From NCBI GenBank assembly GCA_028386065.3, contig JAKUCV010001420.1, forward strand, positions 2,675 to 66,674: 64,000 nucleotides of DNA. The letters run 5' to 3'. Under the pieces are notes generated by a model. That model did not search any database, was not told where the DNA came from, and worked only from the letters and a program-made list of their open reading frames with translations. Of this stretch, positions 10,551-21,895 are shown piece by piece. The translations under genes and the position numbers were made by a program. Positions within the stretch are counted from its first letter, which is position 1. Every line of letters begins with the position of its first letter. The DNA comes from Turnera subulata. Taxonomy: Eukaryota; Streptophyta; Magnoliopsida; Malpighiales; Passifloraceae.

Positions 10551-10756
10551 GTTTTTTTTTTTGATGCAAACGATCGATATTATATATATACAGAAGAAGA
10601 AGGGTTATAACAGTTACAATACTTCATGCAAGCCCATCACCCATATTTACAATAAATACCCGAAACTCAGCTACCTACAAAAAATCCCTCTGGGACTAAG
10701 GGAGGATATCCAGTAAGGAGTAGTTGCGACGTGGTCCATTCCAGGACCTCACCGTT

Positions 10757-13700
10757 TCAGCATTTGAGATTAACATTGGACACAGAGTAAGGAAAATCCG
10801 GTTGAACAGCCTTTATCCAGGAGGTGGAATTCACCAAGATCAGATCAAAAACTCTATCCACATCTGCAGCAACATTTTGAAAAACTGCTTTGTTTCTTTC
10901 CAACCAAATGGCCCTAATCGTTGATAAACCAATAAGAAACCAGAAGGCCCTGCTTGGAGAATAAGGGGATAAGAAGGGCCATTGAATCACAAAATCAACC
11001 AAACTAGTCGACAAGCACCACACAATACCCCACCACTTACTTAATTTACTCCAAATTTTATGAGAGAACCGGCAGTGTAAGAAGAGATGATCCCTAGTCT
11101 CCAAACTAGCATTACAGAGACAACAAATAGAGTTAGCCAGGGACAAAATACCTCTCTGTCTAAGGGCCTCCATCGTAGGAATCCCATCATTCAAAGCAAG
11201 CCATATCGAGCATTCAATTTTGAACGGAGCCAAAGCAAACCAAACAAATGGTTTGACCCTCACCAGACCAAGCTGAGAATAAATAAACGATCTTCCACAG
11301 GAGACCGAATAGGATCCATTCAAACCAGAGCACCAAAGTCTAGAGTCAGCTTGTGAAGGTTGTAAGGTAACCCTAGAAACCACCGTTTATATCTGCTCCA
11401 CTTCCAACAGTTCCCATTCTCGCAGATTTCTTCTCCAACACGTGGACCTCTTAGGGGATCGATCAATCTCCATTAGACACTCCTCAACCGACTCATTTTG
11501 GCAGAGTGATAAAGAAAAAACACGTGGAAACAAGACCTTCAAAACTCCACCACCACTCTAGTCATCCAACCAAAACCTCACAGAGTTACCTCTTCCCAAA
11601 CGCACCACAGACCCTTGGATTAAAGGCACGCCGGACTGACTGTTAGATGAACCAGATAGCATAATATTCTGCCAAAGGGGGGAGCACCTTTGGAGATGAG
11701 AATCAGGGAACAAGATTGAGGGATATACACCGTATTTGCCCACAATTAACTCCTTCGACGCCCTATCTAGGTGAGAACCAGAATTAAAAACCCAAAGCCA
11801 TTTAAATAAAAGACATTGGTTCATAACACCGAGATCTAAAATACCCATGCCCCCTCTATCTTTTGGAATGGAAATTTTCCTCCAGACAACAAAGCATGTC
11901 TTTCTAATAGTACTCAATCCACTCCAAAAGAAATTCCTAAAAATAGACGTCAACTTCTTTTTCACAGCCACTGGTGACTTAAATAAGGACATGAAATAAA
12001 TTGGTAAACCACCAAGCACTGATTTAATCAAAGTGACTCGTCCACCAATAGAAAGAAATTTTCCTTTCCATGATCTCAAACGATTACCAACTTTATCAAG
12101 TATCGGTTTCCATGCAGCAAGTCTCCTCATATTAGCACCTAGAGGAAAACCAAGGTATTTGAAAGGAAAATTTTCAACTCTGCTGTGTAATCTTCCAGCG
12201 ATCTCCCCAGTTACTTCTTGAGAAATACCAACACCCACCACACTACTTTTGAAAAAATTAATATGCAATCCAGATAAAGTTTCAAAAACACGTAGGCAGC
12301 ACTTCAGGTTCAGAAGGGATGGCAAGTCAACAGGAGAAAATAATATTGTGTCGTCTGCATACTGCAAAACCGAAACAGATTGGTTATGCACTATGACTGG
12401 TTGAATCAGCCCCAAAGAATTTGCTCTAGATAGGATAGATGTCAAGCCCTCAGCTGCCAGAATAAATAGAAATGGAGAAATTGGATCACCCTATTTAAGG
12501 CCCCTAGAGACAGTAAATTCCTCAGCTGGTGATCCGTTGATTTGCACTGCCAACTTAGATGACTCAAGACAGCCCATAATCCACCGACACCACTTCCTCC
12601 CAAAACCCATTGCCTCCATCACTTGCATCAGGTAATGCCAATCTACTGAGTCATAAGCTTTTTGGAAGTCAAGTTTCCAAAGAATAGCTTTTGCCTTTTG
12701 CGACTTGAGACTATGAACAACTTCAGCAGCAAACAAAGCACCGTCCATGATACTTCTACCCTCAATAAATGCTGACTGTTGTAACCCAACCAGCTGTGGA
12801 ATCAGCCTTTTTAGTTTCAGAAATAGCATCTTGGATATAATTTTGTAAAAGGCACAGACCAACGTGATGGGCCTAAAGTCATCAAGAGAAGTTGCCCCTG
12901 ACTTTTTTGCAATCAGAGCAATATACCCAGAGCTGGCGCCTTTAGGAAACCTTGCCGATTTGAAAAATTCAGAAACCATATCCAGCAGATCGAATTTCAA
13001 CATCTCCCAACATTTTTTGTAAAAAGAAAAATTAAAACCGTCAGGCCCAGGGACCTTTGAACTATCACAGCTCCACACTGCAGATTTCAATTCATCCAAA
13101 GTGAAAGGGTTTTCAAGTGCCATAGCGTCTTCATGGGGTAGCTTTTTAAAGTCCAGCGAGCCAATAGATGGTCTAGAAGGTTCCCCTGCAGAGTATGACT
13201 TTGCATAAAAGTCAGTTGCCGCCTCTTTGATCTTATCTATATCACTAGTCAAAGTTCCATCCACTTCTATATTTTCCAATCTATTCTTGCGCCCCCTGTT
13301 ACAAGCAGCCAAGTGAAAATACTTGGTGTTGCGATCACCAAGACGACACCATCTCTTCCTAGACTTTTGTCTCCACAATGATTCCATTTGTCTAGACTTG
13401 GAGGCCATCTCAACTTTAATCTCATTGGCTCTTTGAAATTTAGCTTCAGATAGAGACCTGACCTCAACATTCTTATCTAAATCATCTATCTCCTTTTGCA
13501 ACGAAGCAATTCAAGAATTAAGATTCCCGAATGTATCAATATTCCATTTCGATAACAATCTTCTAAGCAAACTCATCTTCCTTAACAGATTAAAACGGCC
13601 AGGGTACATAGCACAAGCTTCGTCCCACATATCTCTAAGTACCTTTAGAAAACCTGGATACTCCCACCAGGCATTTATAAAACGAAAAGGCCTTTTACAT

Positions 13701-14403
13701 TGTACTCTATATTCCTGTGCTAAAAACAATGGAACATGATCCGACCGCTGTTTACTCCCGGATGACAGGTACAGATGCGGAAAGAACAATTGCCACTCTC
13801 CTTCAGCAAAAATCCTATCAATGCGACTCGACGATTTCAAGTTACCCCATGTGAATAGTCTGTCCTTTAAATCAAACTCCATTAATTCCAACTCGTCCAC
13901 AAATCGCCTGAAAGCATTGGCACCCCTAATCAGCGTACGACCACTTTTACGATCAGTAGGAGATAGTGTCTCGTTAAAATCTCCTACGACTAACCAAGGA
14001 GACTGATAAGATATTTTAAGGCTCAATAACTCTTCAAACATCTGCACCCTAAGGTCAGCATCTGAGTTCCCATAGACACCACAAATTGTAACACAGTGGC
14101 CTTGCAAAAGTAATTCTCCTTCCATTATAATCCATTGCTCTGACGTAGTCGATTTGTGCAACTTGAAAAAATCGTTGTCCCAAACCATAATTAGCCCCCT
14201 GGCCAATCCAATTGCGTTAACAGCCAGAAAATCCATATTACCTGCCCCCAAATAGAACTGCAAATGGCCGCATCAACTCTTGAGCACTTAGTCTCGCTAA
14301 GGAAAAGAAACTTTGCATTCTTTTGTTGGACAAGGTTACGGACGCACCTCTGTTTTGATGAGGAACAGATACCCCGAACATTCCATGCTACAACACTTAA
14401 CAT
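10757..14403 (-). pseudogene. LINE ORF2: AP endonuclease, reverse transcriptase, zf-RVT
   Basis: It starts MLSVVAWNVRGICSSSKQRC at 14403. The endonuclease shows LSETK, VVGDFNE, RIDRIF and RSDHVP. The reverse transcriptase shows FRPITLV, KLDFQKAYDSVDW and YADDTILF (12365 region). The tail shows CCLCNASLETRDHLFLHC (zinc knuckle) and AIWLERNKAVFQN. One frameshift lies near 14230. From 14263 on the frame is constant to 10757 and is broken only by nonsense codons: TGA near 13508, TAG near 12492 (Gln expected, RGLK-stop-GDPISPF), TAG near 11558 (Trp expected after FWLDD) and one near 11385. The RT catalytic Asp pair is intact. Confidence 0.88.
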
Positions 14404-14440
14404 ATTACATGAAGCTTAACACCAAGACAAAGAGCCAAGC

Positions 14441-16440
14441 TCATGCAGTCGTACGGGACTGCACCCAGTCGAAAACTTTTGTGTCCACCATTTGTCCTAC
14501 AAGCAAATCAGTTTCCGGTACAGTATTAGTTCTGTCCCAGCCAACCAAATCACCAATTCTATTTGTTTCTTGGATCTCCATATCACAAAAAGAAACTAGG
14601 ATAGAAGAAACTGATTCGTCATCAGATAAAACTCTATTGTTTTGTCTACGGAAGGCTGAATCCGAAACCACTTCAATACTCTCAGGCATGGAAAGAACAC
14701 TGCCTTTAGAGGTTAAAAACTTAACCCTGCGCTTCTTTTTTACCTCCATATTTTTTAGGATTGGGTTCACCTGTCTGTCAACCGCAGCCTGAAACTCAAG
14801 TTGACTAGGTTCGTATGGGACAACAGGCCAAGAATTGCTCCACGATGAAACAGAATGGACAGGATGTGATGAGTAAGAGGAGGAGGAGGCGCCACTTTCC
14901 ACAGAAATAGGCATAAAAGTGGTAGGGCTATTAAAAACGGATAACTGTGTTAAAGGAGAATCAGGATATGGGACTAAAGGATACCTGCCAGGGCTCACGA
15001 TATGAGAACCACATGTATTTTGGGCTGGAGGGGGTGAAGAGATTGGGCCAGGATGGGAAGTATGTCGACCAGAGTGAAATGTGAGTGGGCCAGAAAGAAT
15101 GGGATCAGCAACAAGGCATGCAACTGCCAAATCTTGATTAACGACAAAATTCGTACTAGGGTTGGCAGCAGACAGTTCAGAGGGGACAGGCATAAGAGAA
15201 TGTTTTGAATTCGACTGAGTTGGCCCGACAATCACATCGGGTTCAGCAAGGACTTTATTAATGATAGGACCCAAATTGAAAGGATCTAAGGAAGCATGTT
15301 CACCAGAGTATTTCGATTGGCTAAAACGTGGTGACTGGTGTAACTGCTGTTGGGCATCATCAGATTCAACCACCTGCTTCCCATCGCGTCTGGGGGACGC
15401 GACAGCATCCGTAGGGAGGACCACAATTGAGCGTGAACTATGAAACCAATCGAGAGGATCGAATTGGGATTCTGATATACCAATGTCAAAAACCTCGCCA
15501 CCAACATTGATAGAGACCTTGGAGCTAATAAAACTCATGGATTTTGTTAAGACAAGAACTTTAGCCACATCAAACCTGTCCTTGATACTGGTATCAGAAC
15601 TCCAATCAACGAACGAACCAATTTTGGAAACAACGAATTTGAAAAACTCTTGAGTCCAAACCTGAGGAGGGGTTCCTTTAATGAGCAACCAGCATAGTCG
15701 ATTCCTAGCCACATCACCATCCTTCCATGGTCTGAAGGTACTGAATATCTCATTGATATGATGTGGTCTGCACTGGATAAATTCATCCCTACACTCAGGA
15801 GAATGGAACTTCAATATAAACGAATCGCCCCCCATTGGGACAAGCTTGAAACATTCAGCTTCTTTCTCCAAGAACGTACTCAATATCTCATTGGGAGACA
15901 TAGGGAACCTGAGAATACCGAAAATACATTGTTGCAACCAAGATAAAGACTTGTCTTTTGGAATGTATGAACGCTGCATGTACCCAAGTGAACTATTCTC
16001 CGTAGAAGACCTTTAAGGAGCCCTAGTCACATCAGCAAAAGATCTATCGTCGGATACTGGATTTGGGTTTAGCTGAGTTCTAGGGCCAGCCTTCTTCGCC
16101 ACAAAAGATGATTCAGCCCTTCTCCCTCTGGCAATATTTGCAGCCAGGCAGGACCCGTCCACCATCACAGAGTTAATCCTCTGTAAAAGTCTCTGAATAT
16201 CAATATTATTTCGGAAGCGCACAAAGGCATACCTCTTACCCTGTTTATTCAACTTCTGAGGGATGAACACATCCAAAACTTCTCCAAAACGGGCCATGAC
16301 TAAGTGTATATCAGTTGCAATCCATCTGAGGGGGATGTCTTCAATATAAATGCTAATAACCTGATTGCTACTGAGGGCAGTCTGGACACTCTTACGGCTC
16401 CATTTTGAAAAATATAGTGGTTTTTGGGGTAAGGGGTTGG
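14441..16440 (-). pseudogene. LINE ORF1: RRM and DUF4283-like RNA-binding protein
   Basis: The minus strand reads KPLYFSKWSRKSVQTALSS, then an RRM (ISIYIEDIPLRWIATDI, then KRYAFVRFRN at 16240-16200). Next comes the DUF4283-like part from 15979 (CFKLVPMGGDSFILKF, FRPWKDGD, PPQVWTQEFF). A long Ser/Pro-rich tail ends at 14441. An in-frame TAA at 16013-16015 interrupts it; both sides are in the same frame. A proline-rich N-terminal part upstream of 16440 holds another stop. ORF1 proteins of plant LINEs bind the element's RNA. Confidence 0.78.
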
Positions 16441-16746
16441 GTTGGACCTAAGGAGGGGTAGGGAGGATGGGTGGCTGTTGAGCAGGGGTAGGCTGTAATC
16501 CTACGTTAGACGCAAGGTTGTCGCCAGGCACAGTAGTATTGTTAACTGTGGGTAGCTGAGGAAGTGGAGGGGTTACTGGAGGTGCATTGATATGTTGGGT
16601 TTGGATATAGTGAGATGGCGGGATAAGAAAAGATGATTGGAAGTTGGGGGAAATGGAGAGGGATTGTGAAAATGCATGGGTAGATGGTGGAGGTGGTGGT
16701 GGTGGCCGATGTCGGAGAGGAAGTCCGGGGGAGATGGGAGTAAGGT

Positions 16747-16987
16747 AACTTCATTAAGTATAATATGAATTTAAGAGTAAGGTGCCGTTCCACTTCCTCT
16801 TGGAAGGTAATCAGAAAGTACAGTCAAATCTAACCAAGTAGGATTGAAAAAAAAAAAAAAAAGCGCCGGAGTGATCTTGAGCATAATGACATTAGATATT
16901 CATGGCACTCTTGCAGCTTGGGTATATATATATATATATGTAGATTTGGTCGTCCTTTTTGTCGGCAGGTTACTTAATTAAGCAGCC
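16747..16987. other. F-box flank block between LINE and F3
   Basis: The block GAGTAAGGTGCCG followed by AAATCTAACCAAGTAGGAT recurs near 32033-32105. An A-run of about 18 nt at 16849-16866 and a TA repeat near 16925-16938 are present. It ends in the 3' untranslated flank of F3 (GGCAGGTTACTTAATTAAGC). No gene is seen. Confidence 0.5.
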
Positions 16988-18315
16988 TTAAGAAGCATAG
17001 GGAGAGGTTAGAGTTTGTGTGTAGGGTAGGGCCCGATTCCTCGAGACACAATAGAATTCGATCTTCTTGGAGTACTTTCCAGCTTCATCACTTTCGTCAA
17101 GATCATTATTCCACTTTAGCACATGAATTCCTGCTTGGGCAAATTGAAGCATCATGTATCTGCCATCCTTGAATGACCCTGGTATGAAGTCGCACACATA
17201 TTCTACACGACCCTCAATACCATCTCCAAATGGAGGAAAAGCATACGAAACAAAGGGAATCCAGGAAGCCTCGTTGCAGTATTCCTTCATTACCCAAACA
17301 ATATTTGTTTCCCCACTAAAAAGACACGAGAGATATTCCCCAACAACTCCCAAGCGATAGTATGATGCACAACCAGCAGAAATCTGATTTGGAGGGCTAG
17401 GGACACGGTAAAACTTCTCCTTGCCCAAATCAAAAGCGATGGCGATTTTTTCACCCAGTTTTCCCCAAGATGATTCCCGCGGACTCCAATGAAGTGCTCC
17501 ATTCAAGAGGAGACCCATGCCCTTATAGTATTGATCAATTTGCTGCAAGTACTTACGGTCAGGATTTTCCACTTCTTTCCAGGAACCTGTTTTCAGTGAG
17601 AAAATCTCAACTTTAGCACCATCTCCATGAAGACCAGTAGCTGCAAAGACCTTGTAATCGTCAGAGGCCGAATCATGCCCGAAACCGTATTCAGATGGAT
17701 AAGAGTTATGTGGCAATTTTCTACAGGCACTAGTTAAAGGATTCCAGACAAATATCTCCCAATTGCCGTAGTGGTTAAGTACTTGCAGACAGACTAATCC
17801 ATTGCATGACCCCACAAAAAAGTAAAGCCTCTCCGGATCACCTGCAGATAACTCAGGTGCCATTAACCATTATTTTTTACATTGCCGCTATAATCTGGTA
17901 ATACAACTGCAGTAAAAAGGCCTGGGTCATCGGATGATTTGAGACCATAATTCGATGAAGTGAATTTTGTTATGTGTGGGTGATATAGGAGTTTTGGTAC
18001 GTTGAAGTTGATCGCCAGCAAAGAGAAGAACGACTTGGAGACTGACCTGAATCGATCAATGGATTTCGTGTGTAACAAAGCTAATATCTCCTCAACAATT
18101 TCTGGTGGTAAATAATTACGATTTGGTGCTACCATATTCGTGGAGATCACTAGTTGTTCCATGTCGGTGGGGTTTGCTTTATCAACAAGTAACCCGTTGT
18201 TGTGTGCCCCACCCTTATTATGCTTCGTCTCCTTGGCTTTGTCATCCTTACTCTCGTCACTCCTTTGTTTTCTTGATGATATCGACGACGACGACATATT
18301 TCCGGTGTCCGCCAT
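16988..18315 (-). pseudogene. F-box/FBA gene F3 with one 1-bp frameshift
   Basis: The first part (from MADTGNMSSSS at 18315; an upstream in-frame ATG lies at 18390) covers the Ser/Lys-rich leader and F-box (YLPPEIVEEILALLHTKS). It reaches SGNVKNNG and then hits TAA near 17865. The second part resumes at MAPELSAGDPERL and runs to TLTSPYAS at 16988. Intact relatives read NxGYMAPEL here; one T is missing from GGTTAT-ATGGCA. All FBA motifs downstream are preserved (GSCNGLVCL, WNPLTSACRKLP, IFSLKTGSWKEVE, LLNGALHW, IVWVMKEY). It is either a very young pseudogene or an assembly error in a working gene. Confidence 0.85.
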
Positions 18316-18410
18316 TGGAGAAGAAGTGGCTGATGGTTTTTTTTGCTTTTGAAAGAGAGATCTTATATATTTTGTGTGTTTGCGTAACAATTTCTGGGAC
18401 GCTTGATTTG

Positions 18411-18419
18411 TATTTATAA
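18411..18419 (-). promoter_or_regulatory. TATA box of F3 in the shared promoter block
   Basis: TATTTATAA (TTATAAATA on the gene strand) lies 96 bp upstream of the MADTG start. It is followed upstream by CCGTTTCGTTTTGGATTCAA (plus strand), a block repeated before F4, F6, F7, F9 and F11. The conservation over several copies supports a core promoter. Confidence 0.65.
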
Positions 18420-18609
18420 TTATTTTCCCCGTTTCGTTTTGGATTCAACGCACCGACTACCTAAATACTTCCTCTCTTTATTTTTTATGTTTTTTTTTTT
18501 TTGGGAGGCTGGGGGCTTTACTTTTTTAATGTTTTTTTGGTGGAATTGGAGAAAAGAACGTTTGGAAATATTATAGTAAAAGTTCTTTTATTTAGAAGAA
18601 TATTAATCA

Positions 18610-19660
18610 TGTAAAATCAGGGCACTTTGATGGATGGTTCTTCTGGCAGCAATGATTTAAGAACACTCTTCTGCCTCTCAAGGACAAGTTTCCTCGGCTA
18701 TACTCCATCAGTCTATTTAAACATTCTTTGATGTCTGACTCCATCACCTTGTCTAATTCTTCCCTTTGGAGGTTGTTGTTGTGGTGGAGATCGTTAAGGT
18801 CTTGGGAGGTTGAAGATAGTTCCAATGTGAGTCTGCAGCCTTCTAAGGTCGATTCTGGTTGGTGACTGCAATGAATGCAATATCTTAAGCGGGAATAGCT
18901 AAGCTAGCTGCAACTATTCTTTGCTCATTTTCTTTTCGAAAACACATATCTTCTTTGGATGTATTCCTTCAACTATTTGAATGATTGATGGCATCTAGAA
19001 CTTATTTGGCTTTAAGTACATAATTTGGCTTTAAGAAACCCTCATCAACTGGAGGGGACGTTTGAGCATAGGAAGTCTGGGATCCTTGGTTTCTCCGCTT
19101 GCTTGTGTTTAATTTTTCACATATCTGCATATGGAGTTGGGTTCCGGTTGTAGTGTTCTATTCTGGGAGGATGATTGGTTTTCAAAATCCTATTTCCTAT
19201 GCTATTCTCTTTATCGGCATGCAAAGATACAATGGTTTATGAATGCTTGCAGGGTGCTCCAGGGATTCCTTTGTTGTCCAGTGCTTGGAGGAGACGGTTT
19301 AAGAGAATGGGAGTCCATTCAAGTTGGGGAATTGCGTGCAATCGTAGATAGTTCTTAGAGGTCATCATTAGGCGACGATTGCAGTACCTGGAGCCATGGC
19401 AATTTTGGTGCATACACAGTAGAGGAAGGCAGGGCTTTTATTTATTCTCGGCGTGCTGTATCTCGTTCAATTCCTTTTATCTGGTTTTCATTATCTCCTT
19501 TCAAGGTTGAGTGGGTGGGTTTGGATGGCTTTCTACCGGGGCATTCCTATTTCCTACAATAGACGTGTAGAGAGAAAGAGGAGGTATCGTTTCCAATGTG
19601 CAAGACATGAAAAACAATATAGAGAAAAAGATCAACTTCCAAACAAAACTAGGTAAAAAA
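18610..19660 (+). pseudogene. LINE ORF2 C-terminal fragment
   Basis: The plus strand reads WELGSGCSVLFWEDDWF at 19130-19180 and, after a stop, GAYTVEEGRAFIYSRRA with FIWFSLSPFKVEW at 19410-19510. These match the region between reverse transcriptase and zf-RVT of the LINE at 10757-14403 (RGNSVRFWLDD, SYSVSCGRSFIYS, FVWFALAPFKIEC). The part before 19130 carries weaker matches. It is broken and inactive. Confidence 0.7.
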
Positions 19661-19908
19661 TTTGCAACCAATCCAGTGCCCTGAGAGGTACCTCTGCAAG
19701 AAGTTGAGAAGCTCCCAAGTCCAGAGTTGGATGCTTCTACATTGTCACATAAGTTTCTGGCTAGCCAATGATAAATGCCGAATAAACCATAGATTTATTA
19801 AACCAAAATAAAATATGACACATAGGCCTTATGGCTAACTATGTCTAGCTCCAACAATTATTAAATGAACTTAGACGCACAAAATAGAAGCAAAACTTAA
19901 AAGCAGCC
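19661..19908. other. 3' flank block of F4
   Basis: ATAAATGCCGAATA...CATAGATTTATTAAA at 19769-19800 recurs near 34050-34078 (before F7) and 58920-58950 (before F9), always downstream of an F-box copy. It is part of the duplicated unit. No gene is seen. Confidence 0.55.
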
Positions 19909-21207
19909 TTAAGAAGTATAGGGAGAGGTTAGAGTTTCTGTGTAGGGTAGGGCACTTTGCCTGTAAACTCTATAGAATTTGATCTTCTTGGAGTACGTTT
20001 TAGCTTTATCACTTTCGTCAAGATTATTATTCCACTTTAGCACATGAATATCTGCTTGGGCAAATTGAAGCATCATGTATCTACCATCCTTGAAAGACCG
20101 CGGTATGAAGTCGCACACATATGTTAGGCGACCGTCTACCTTGCCATCTGCAGAAGAAGTATATGAAATAAAGGGAACCCATGAAGCCTCGTTGCAGTAT
20201 TCCTTCATTACCCAAACAATATTTGTTTGCCTTCGTTTATAATGACACGACAGAAAATCCCCAACAAGACACGAGAGACATTCCCCAACAACTCCCAAGC
20301 TATAGTGTGATCTATTACGATCAGAAATCTGACTTCGAGGCCTAGGGACATGATAAAACTTCTCCTTGCCCAAATCAAAGGCAATGATTTTACCTCTGTT
20401 TCCCCTAGCTACTTCGTCGGTCCAATGAAGTGCTCCATTCAAGAAGAGACCCATGCCGTTTAAGCATCGAATAAATTGCAAGTACTCCCTGTCAATATTT
20501 TTCACGCTTTTCCAGGACCCTGTTTTGAGGGAGAAAATCTCAACTTCACAATCTCCCTTTGGGTGACTAGGATCTGTAACTGCAAAGACCTTGTAATCAT
20601 CAGAGGCCGAATCATGCCCGAAACCATACCCGAAAGCAGAAGTATAATGGTTCCTAAGTGGCAATTTTCTACAGAAACCGGTGAAAGGATTCCAGACAAT
20701 TGTCTCAAACTTGTTGTAGTGGCCACTGACATCAACATCCATACAAACTAATCCATTGCATGATCCAATAAAACGATAAAGACCTGCAGATAATAACTCA
20801 GGTGCCTTATAACCATGATTTCTTACATCGCCGCTATAACCTGATAATACAACTGCAGTGAAAAGGCGTTGGTCATCGGATGATTTGATACCATAATTTG
20901 CTTGAAAGAATTCTGTTCTGCCTTCGCAGTGGCGATATAGGAGTTTTGGTGTCGCCAGCAAAGTGAACAACGACTTGGAGACTGACCTGAATCGCTCAAT
21001 GGATTTGAAGGGTAACAATTCTAGTATCTCCTCAACAGTATCTGGAGGTAAATAACGACGATTTGGTGCTGCTGAAATCACTAGTGGCTCCATATTGGTG
21101 GTCTTTGCTTCATCAACAGGTAACCTGTTGGCTGTGTCATCGCTACTCTCGTCTCTCTTGTGGTCTTTTGATGAGCTCGACGAAGACATATTTCCGCGAT
21201 CGGCCAT
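19909..21207 (-). CDS. F-box protein with FBA domain (F4), intact
   Basis: This is a single exon of 432 aa from MADRGNMSSSSSSKD at 21207. The open frame extends to an ATG at 21336 (475 aa), but those extra 43 residues are the translation of the shared promoter block, so the inner start is preferred. The F-box is at about 52-85 (YLPPDTVEEILELLPFKS). FBA motifs follow in order: GSCNGLVCMDV, WNPFTGFCRKLP, GYGFGHDSASDDYKV, EIFSLKTGSWK, GLFLNGALHW, IIAFDLGKEKF, IVWVMKEY, DGRYMMLQFA and TLTSPYTS. Closest in the window is F7, with the same leader (ISAAPN) and the same loss of KFNV after SLLA. It is a predicted SCF substrate receptor of unknown target. Confidence 0.9.
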   Translation of the reverse strand: MADRGNMSSSSSSKDHKRDESSDDTANRLPVDEAKTTNMEPLVISAAPNRRYLPPDTVEEILELLPFKSIERFRSVSKSLFTLLATPKLLYRHCEGRTEFFQANYGIKSSDDQRLFTAVVLSGYSGDVRNHGYKAPELLSAGLYRFIGSCNGLVCMDVDVSGHYNKFETIVWNPFTGFCRKLPLRNHYTSAFGYGFGHDSASDDYKVFAVTDPSHPKGDCEVEIFSLKTGSWKSVKNIDREYLQFIRCLNGMGLFLNGALHWTDEVARGNRGKIIAFDLGKEKFYHVPRPRSQISDRNRSHYSLGVVGECLSCLVGDFLSCHYKRRQTNIVWVMKEYCNEASWVPFISYTSSADGKVDGRLTYVCDFIPRSFKDGRYMMLQFAQADIHVLKWNNNLDESDKAKTYSKKIKFYRVYRQSALPYTETLTSPYTS

Positions 21208-21259
21208 TGGGGAAGAAGAGACTGATGTTTTTTTGTTTCTCGCAAAGAGTGTTCTTAAT

Positions 21260-21345
21260 TTGTGTGTTTGTTGTTTTTTCCGTTTCGCTTTGGATTCAAC
21301 ACACCGACTACGTGAATAAATAAATAAATAAAACACCGACTACCT
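21260..21345 (-). promoter_or_regulatory. Promoter block of F4 lacking the TATTTATAA segment
   Basis: The CCGTTTCGCTTTGGATTCAA part of the shared block is present at 21278-21297, but the TATTTATAA and its neighbours, present in F3, F6, F7, F9 and F11, are missing between the GTGTGTTTG and TTCCGTTTCG parts. A run of AAATAAATAAATAAATAA on the plus strand at 21313-21330 could supply a substitute AT-rich element. Confidence 0.45.
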
Positions 21346-21384
21346 AAATACTTCCTCCGTCTATTTTTAAATTTTTTTTTGGGA

Positions 21385-21648
21385 TGGGGGCCTTTTTTAA
21401 TGTCTTTGGTGAATTTGGAGAAAAAAAAATGTTCCGGAATATTATGTAAAAGAACTTTTTCTTTTAGAAGAATCGTCTACTTCTTTCATGCCCCTTCTCC
21501 TGGCTTATTTTGTATAAACTTTGTCACTGGTGGGGCGTTCGTTGGTGCTCCTCATAACTGGAACTGTCTCTGTTCTCACTTTGTATGCAGACTTCCCTCA
21601 CTGCCTTTTTATTTTTTTTTTGTTATACTAACGAGTCTTATTTACATA
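21385..21648. other. F-box 5' block joined to a LINE 3' tail
   Basis: Positions 21385-21480 (TTTTTTAATGTCTTTGGTGA, GAATATTATGTAAAAG, AGAATCGTCTAC) recur at 54680-54775 and, in part, before F3, F6, F7 and F9. Positions 21565-21610 match the LINE tail of 10361-10405. Confidence 0.5.
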
Positions 21649-21895
21649 GGTGCTGCAGAAAGGTGCAGCAAGCCATATCTGCAAAACAATGCAGCAGATA
21701 CATCACAGGAAATCGGCAAAAAAAAAAAAGCAGTAGAAAAATACAGCAGACATGCTACAAGGGATCATAAATGCAGCAAGTACATGGCTGCAGAAAACTA
21801 CAGCAGTCACATTACAGAGGAAGCATCAGATGTTTACAGAGGATCAGAAAACTGTAACTGTCACATTCCAGAGGATCAGAAATAGCAGTAAGGAA
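21649..21895. repeat. CAG-rich imperfect repeat segment
   Basis: Short degenerate units such as GCAGCA, ACAGCAG, CATTACAGAGGA and CATTCCAGAGGATCAGAAA recur every 20-40 bp. No domain is seen in the ORF that crosses it. It may be a LINE 3' UTR, since LINE coding sequence on the minus strand begins right after it. Confidence 0.4.

Larger units (their letters stand above)
10551..16746 (-). mobile_element. Nearly full-length L1-type LINE
   Basis: This element of about 6.2 kb lies on the minus strand. Its 3' end is a T-run at 10551-10562 (poly(A) on the minus strand). Reading from right to left, ORF1 (RRM, then a DUF4283-like part) is followed by ORF2 (endonuclease, reverse transcriptase, zf-RVT). 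The 5' end falls near 16746, where F-box flank sequence resumes (CTTCATTAAG, GAGTAAGGTGCCG). I could not define a target-site duplication. Stops and one frameshift make it inactive, but its order and length are complete. Confidence 0.85.

Noticed and set aside
10551..16760. Target-site duplication of the large LINE
   Set aside because: Candidates (GATAAAAG on the left, GGGAGTAAG on the right) do not match well enough to claim.
21379..21885. 168-aa ORF on the plus strand
   Set aside because: It crosses an F-box flank block, a LINE tail and CAG-rich repeats. It is a chance open frame.
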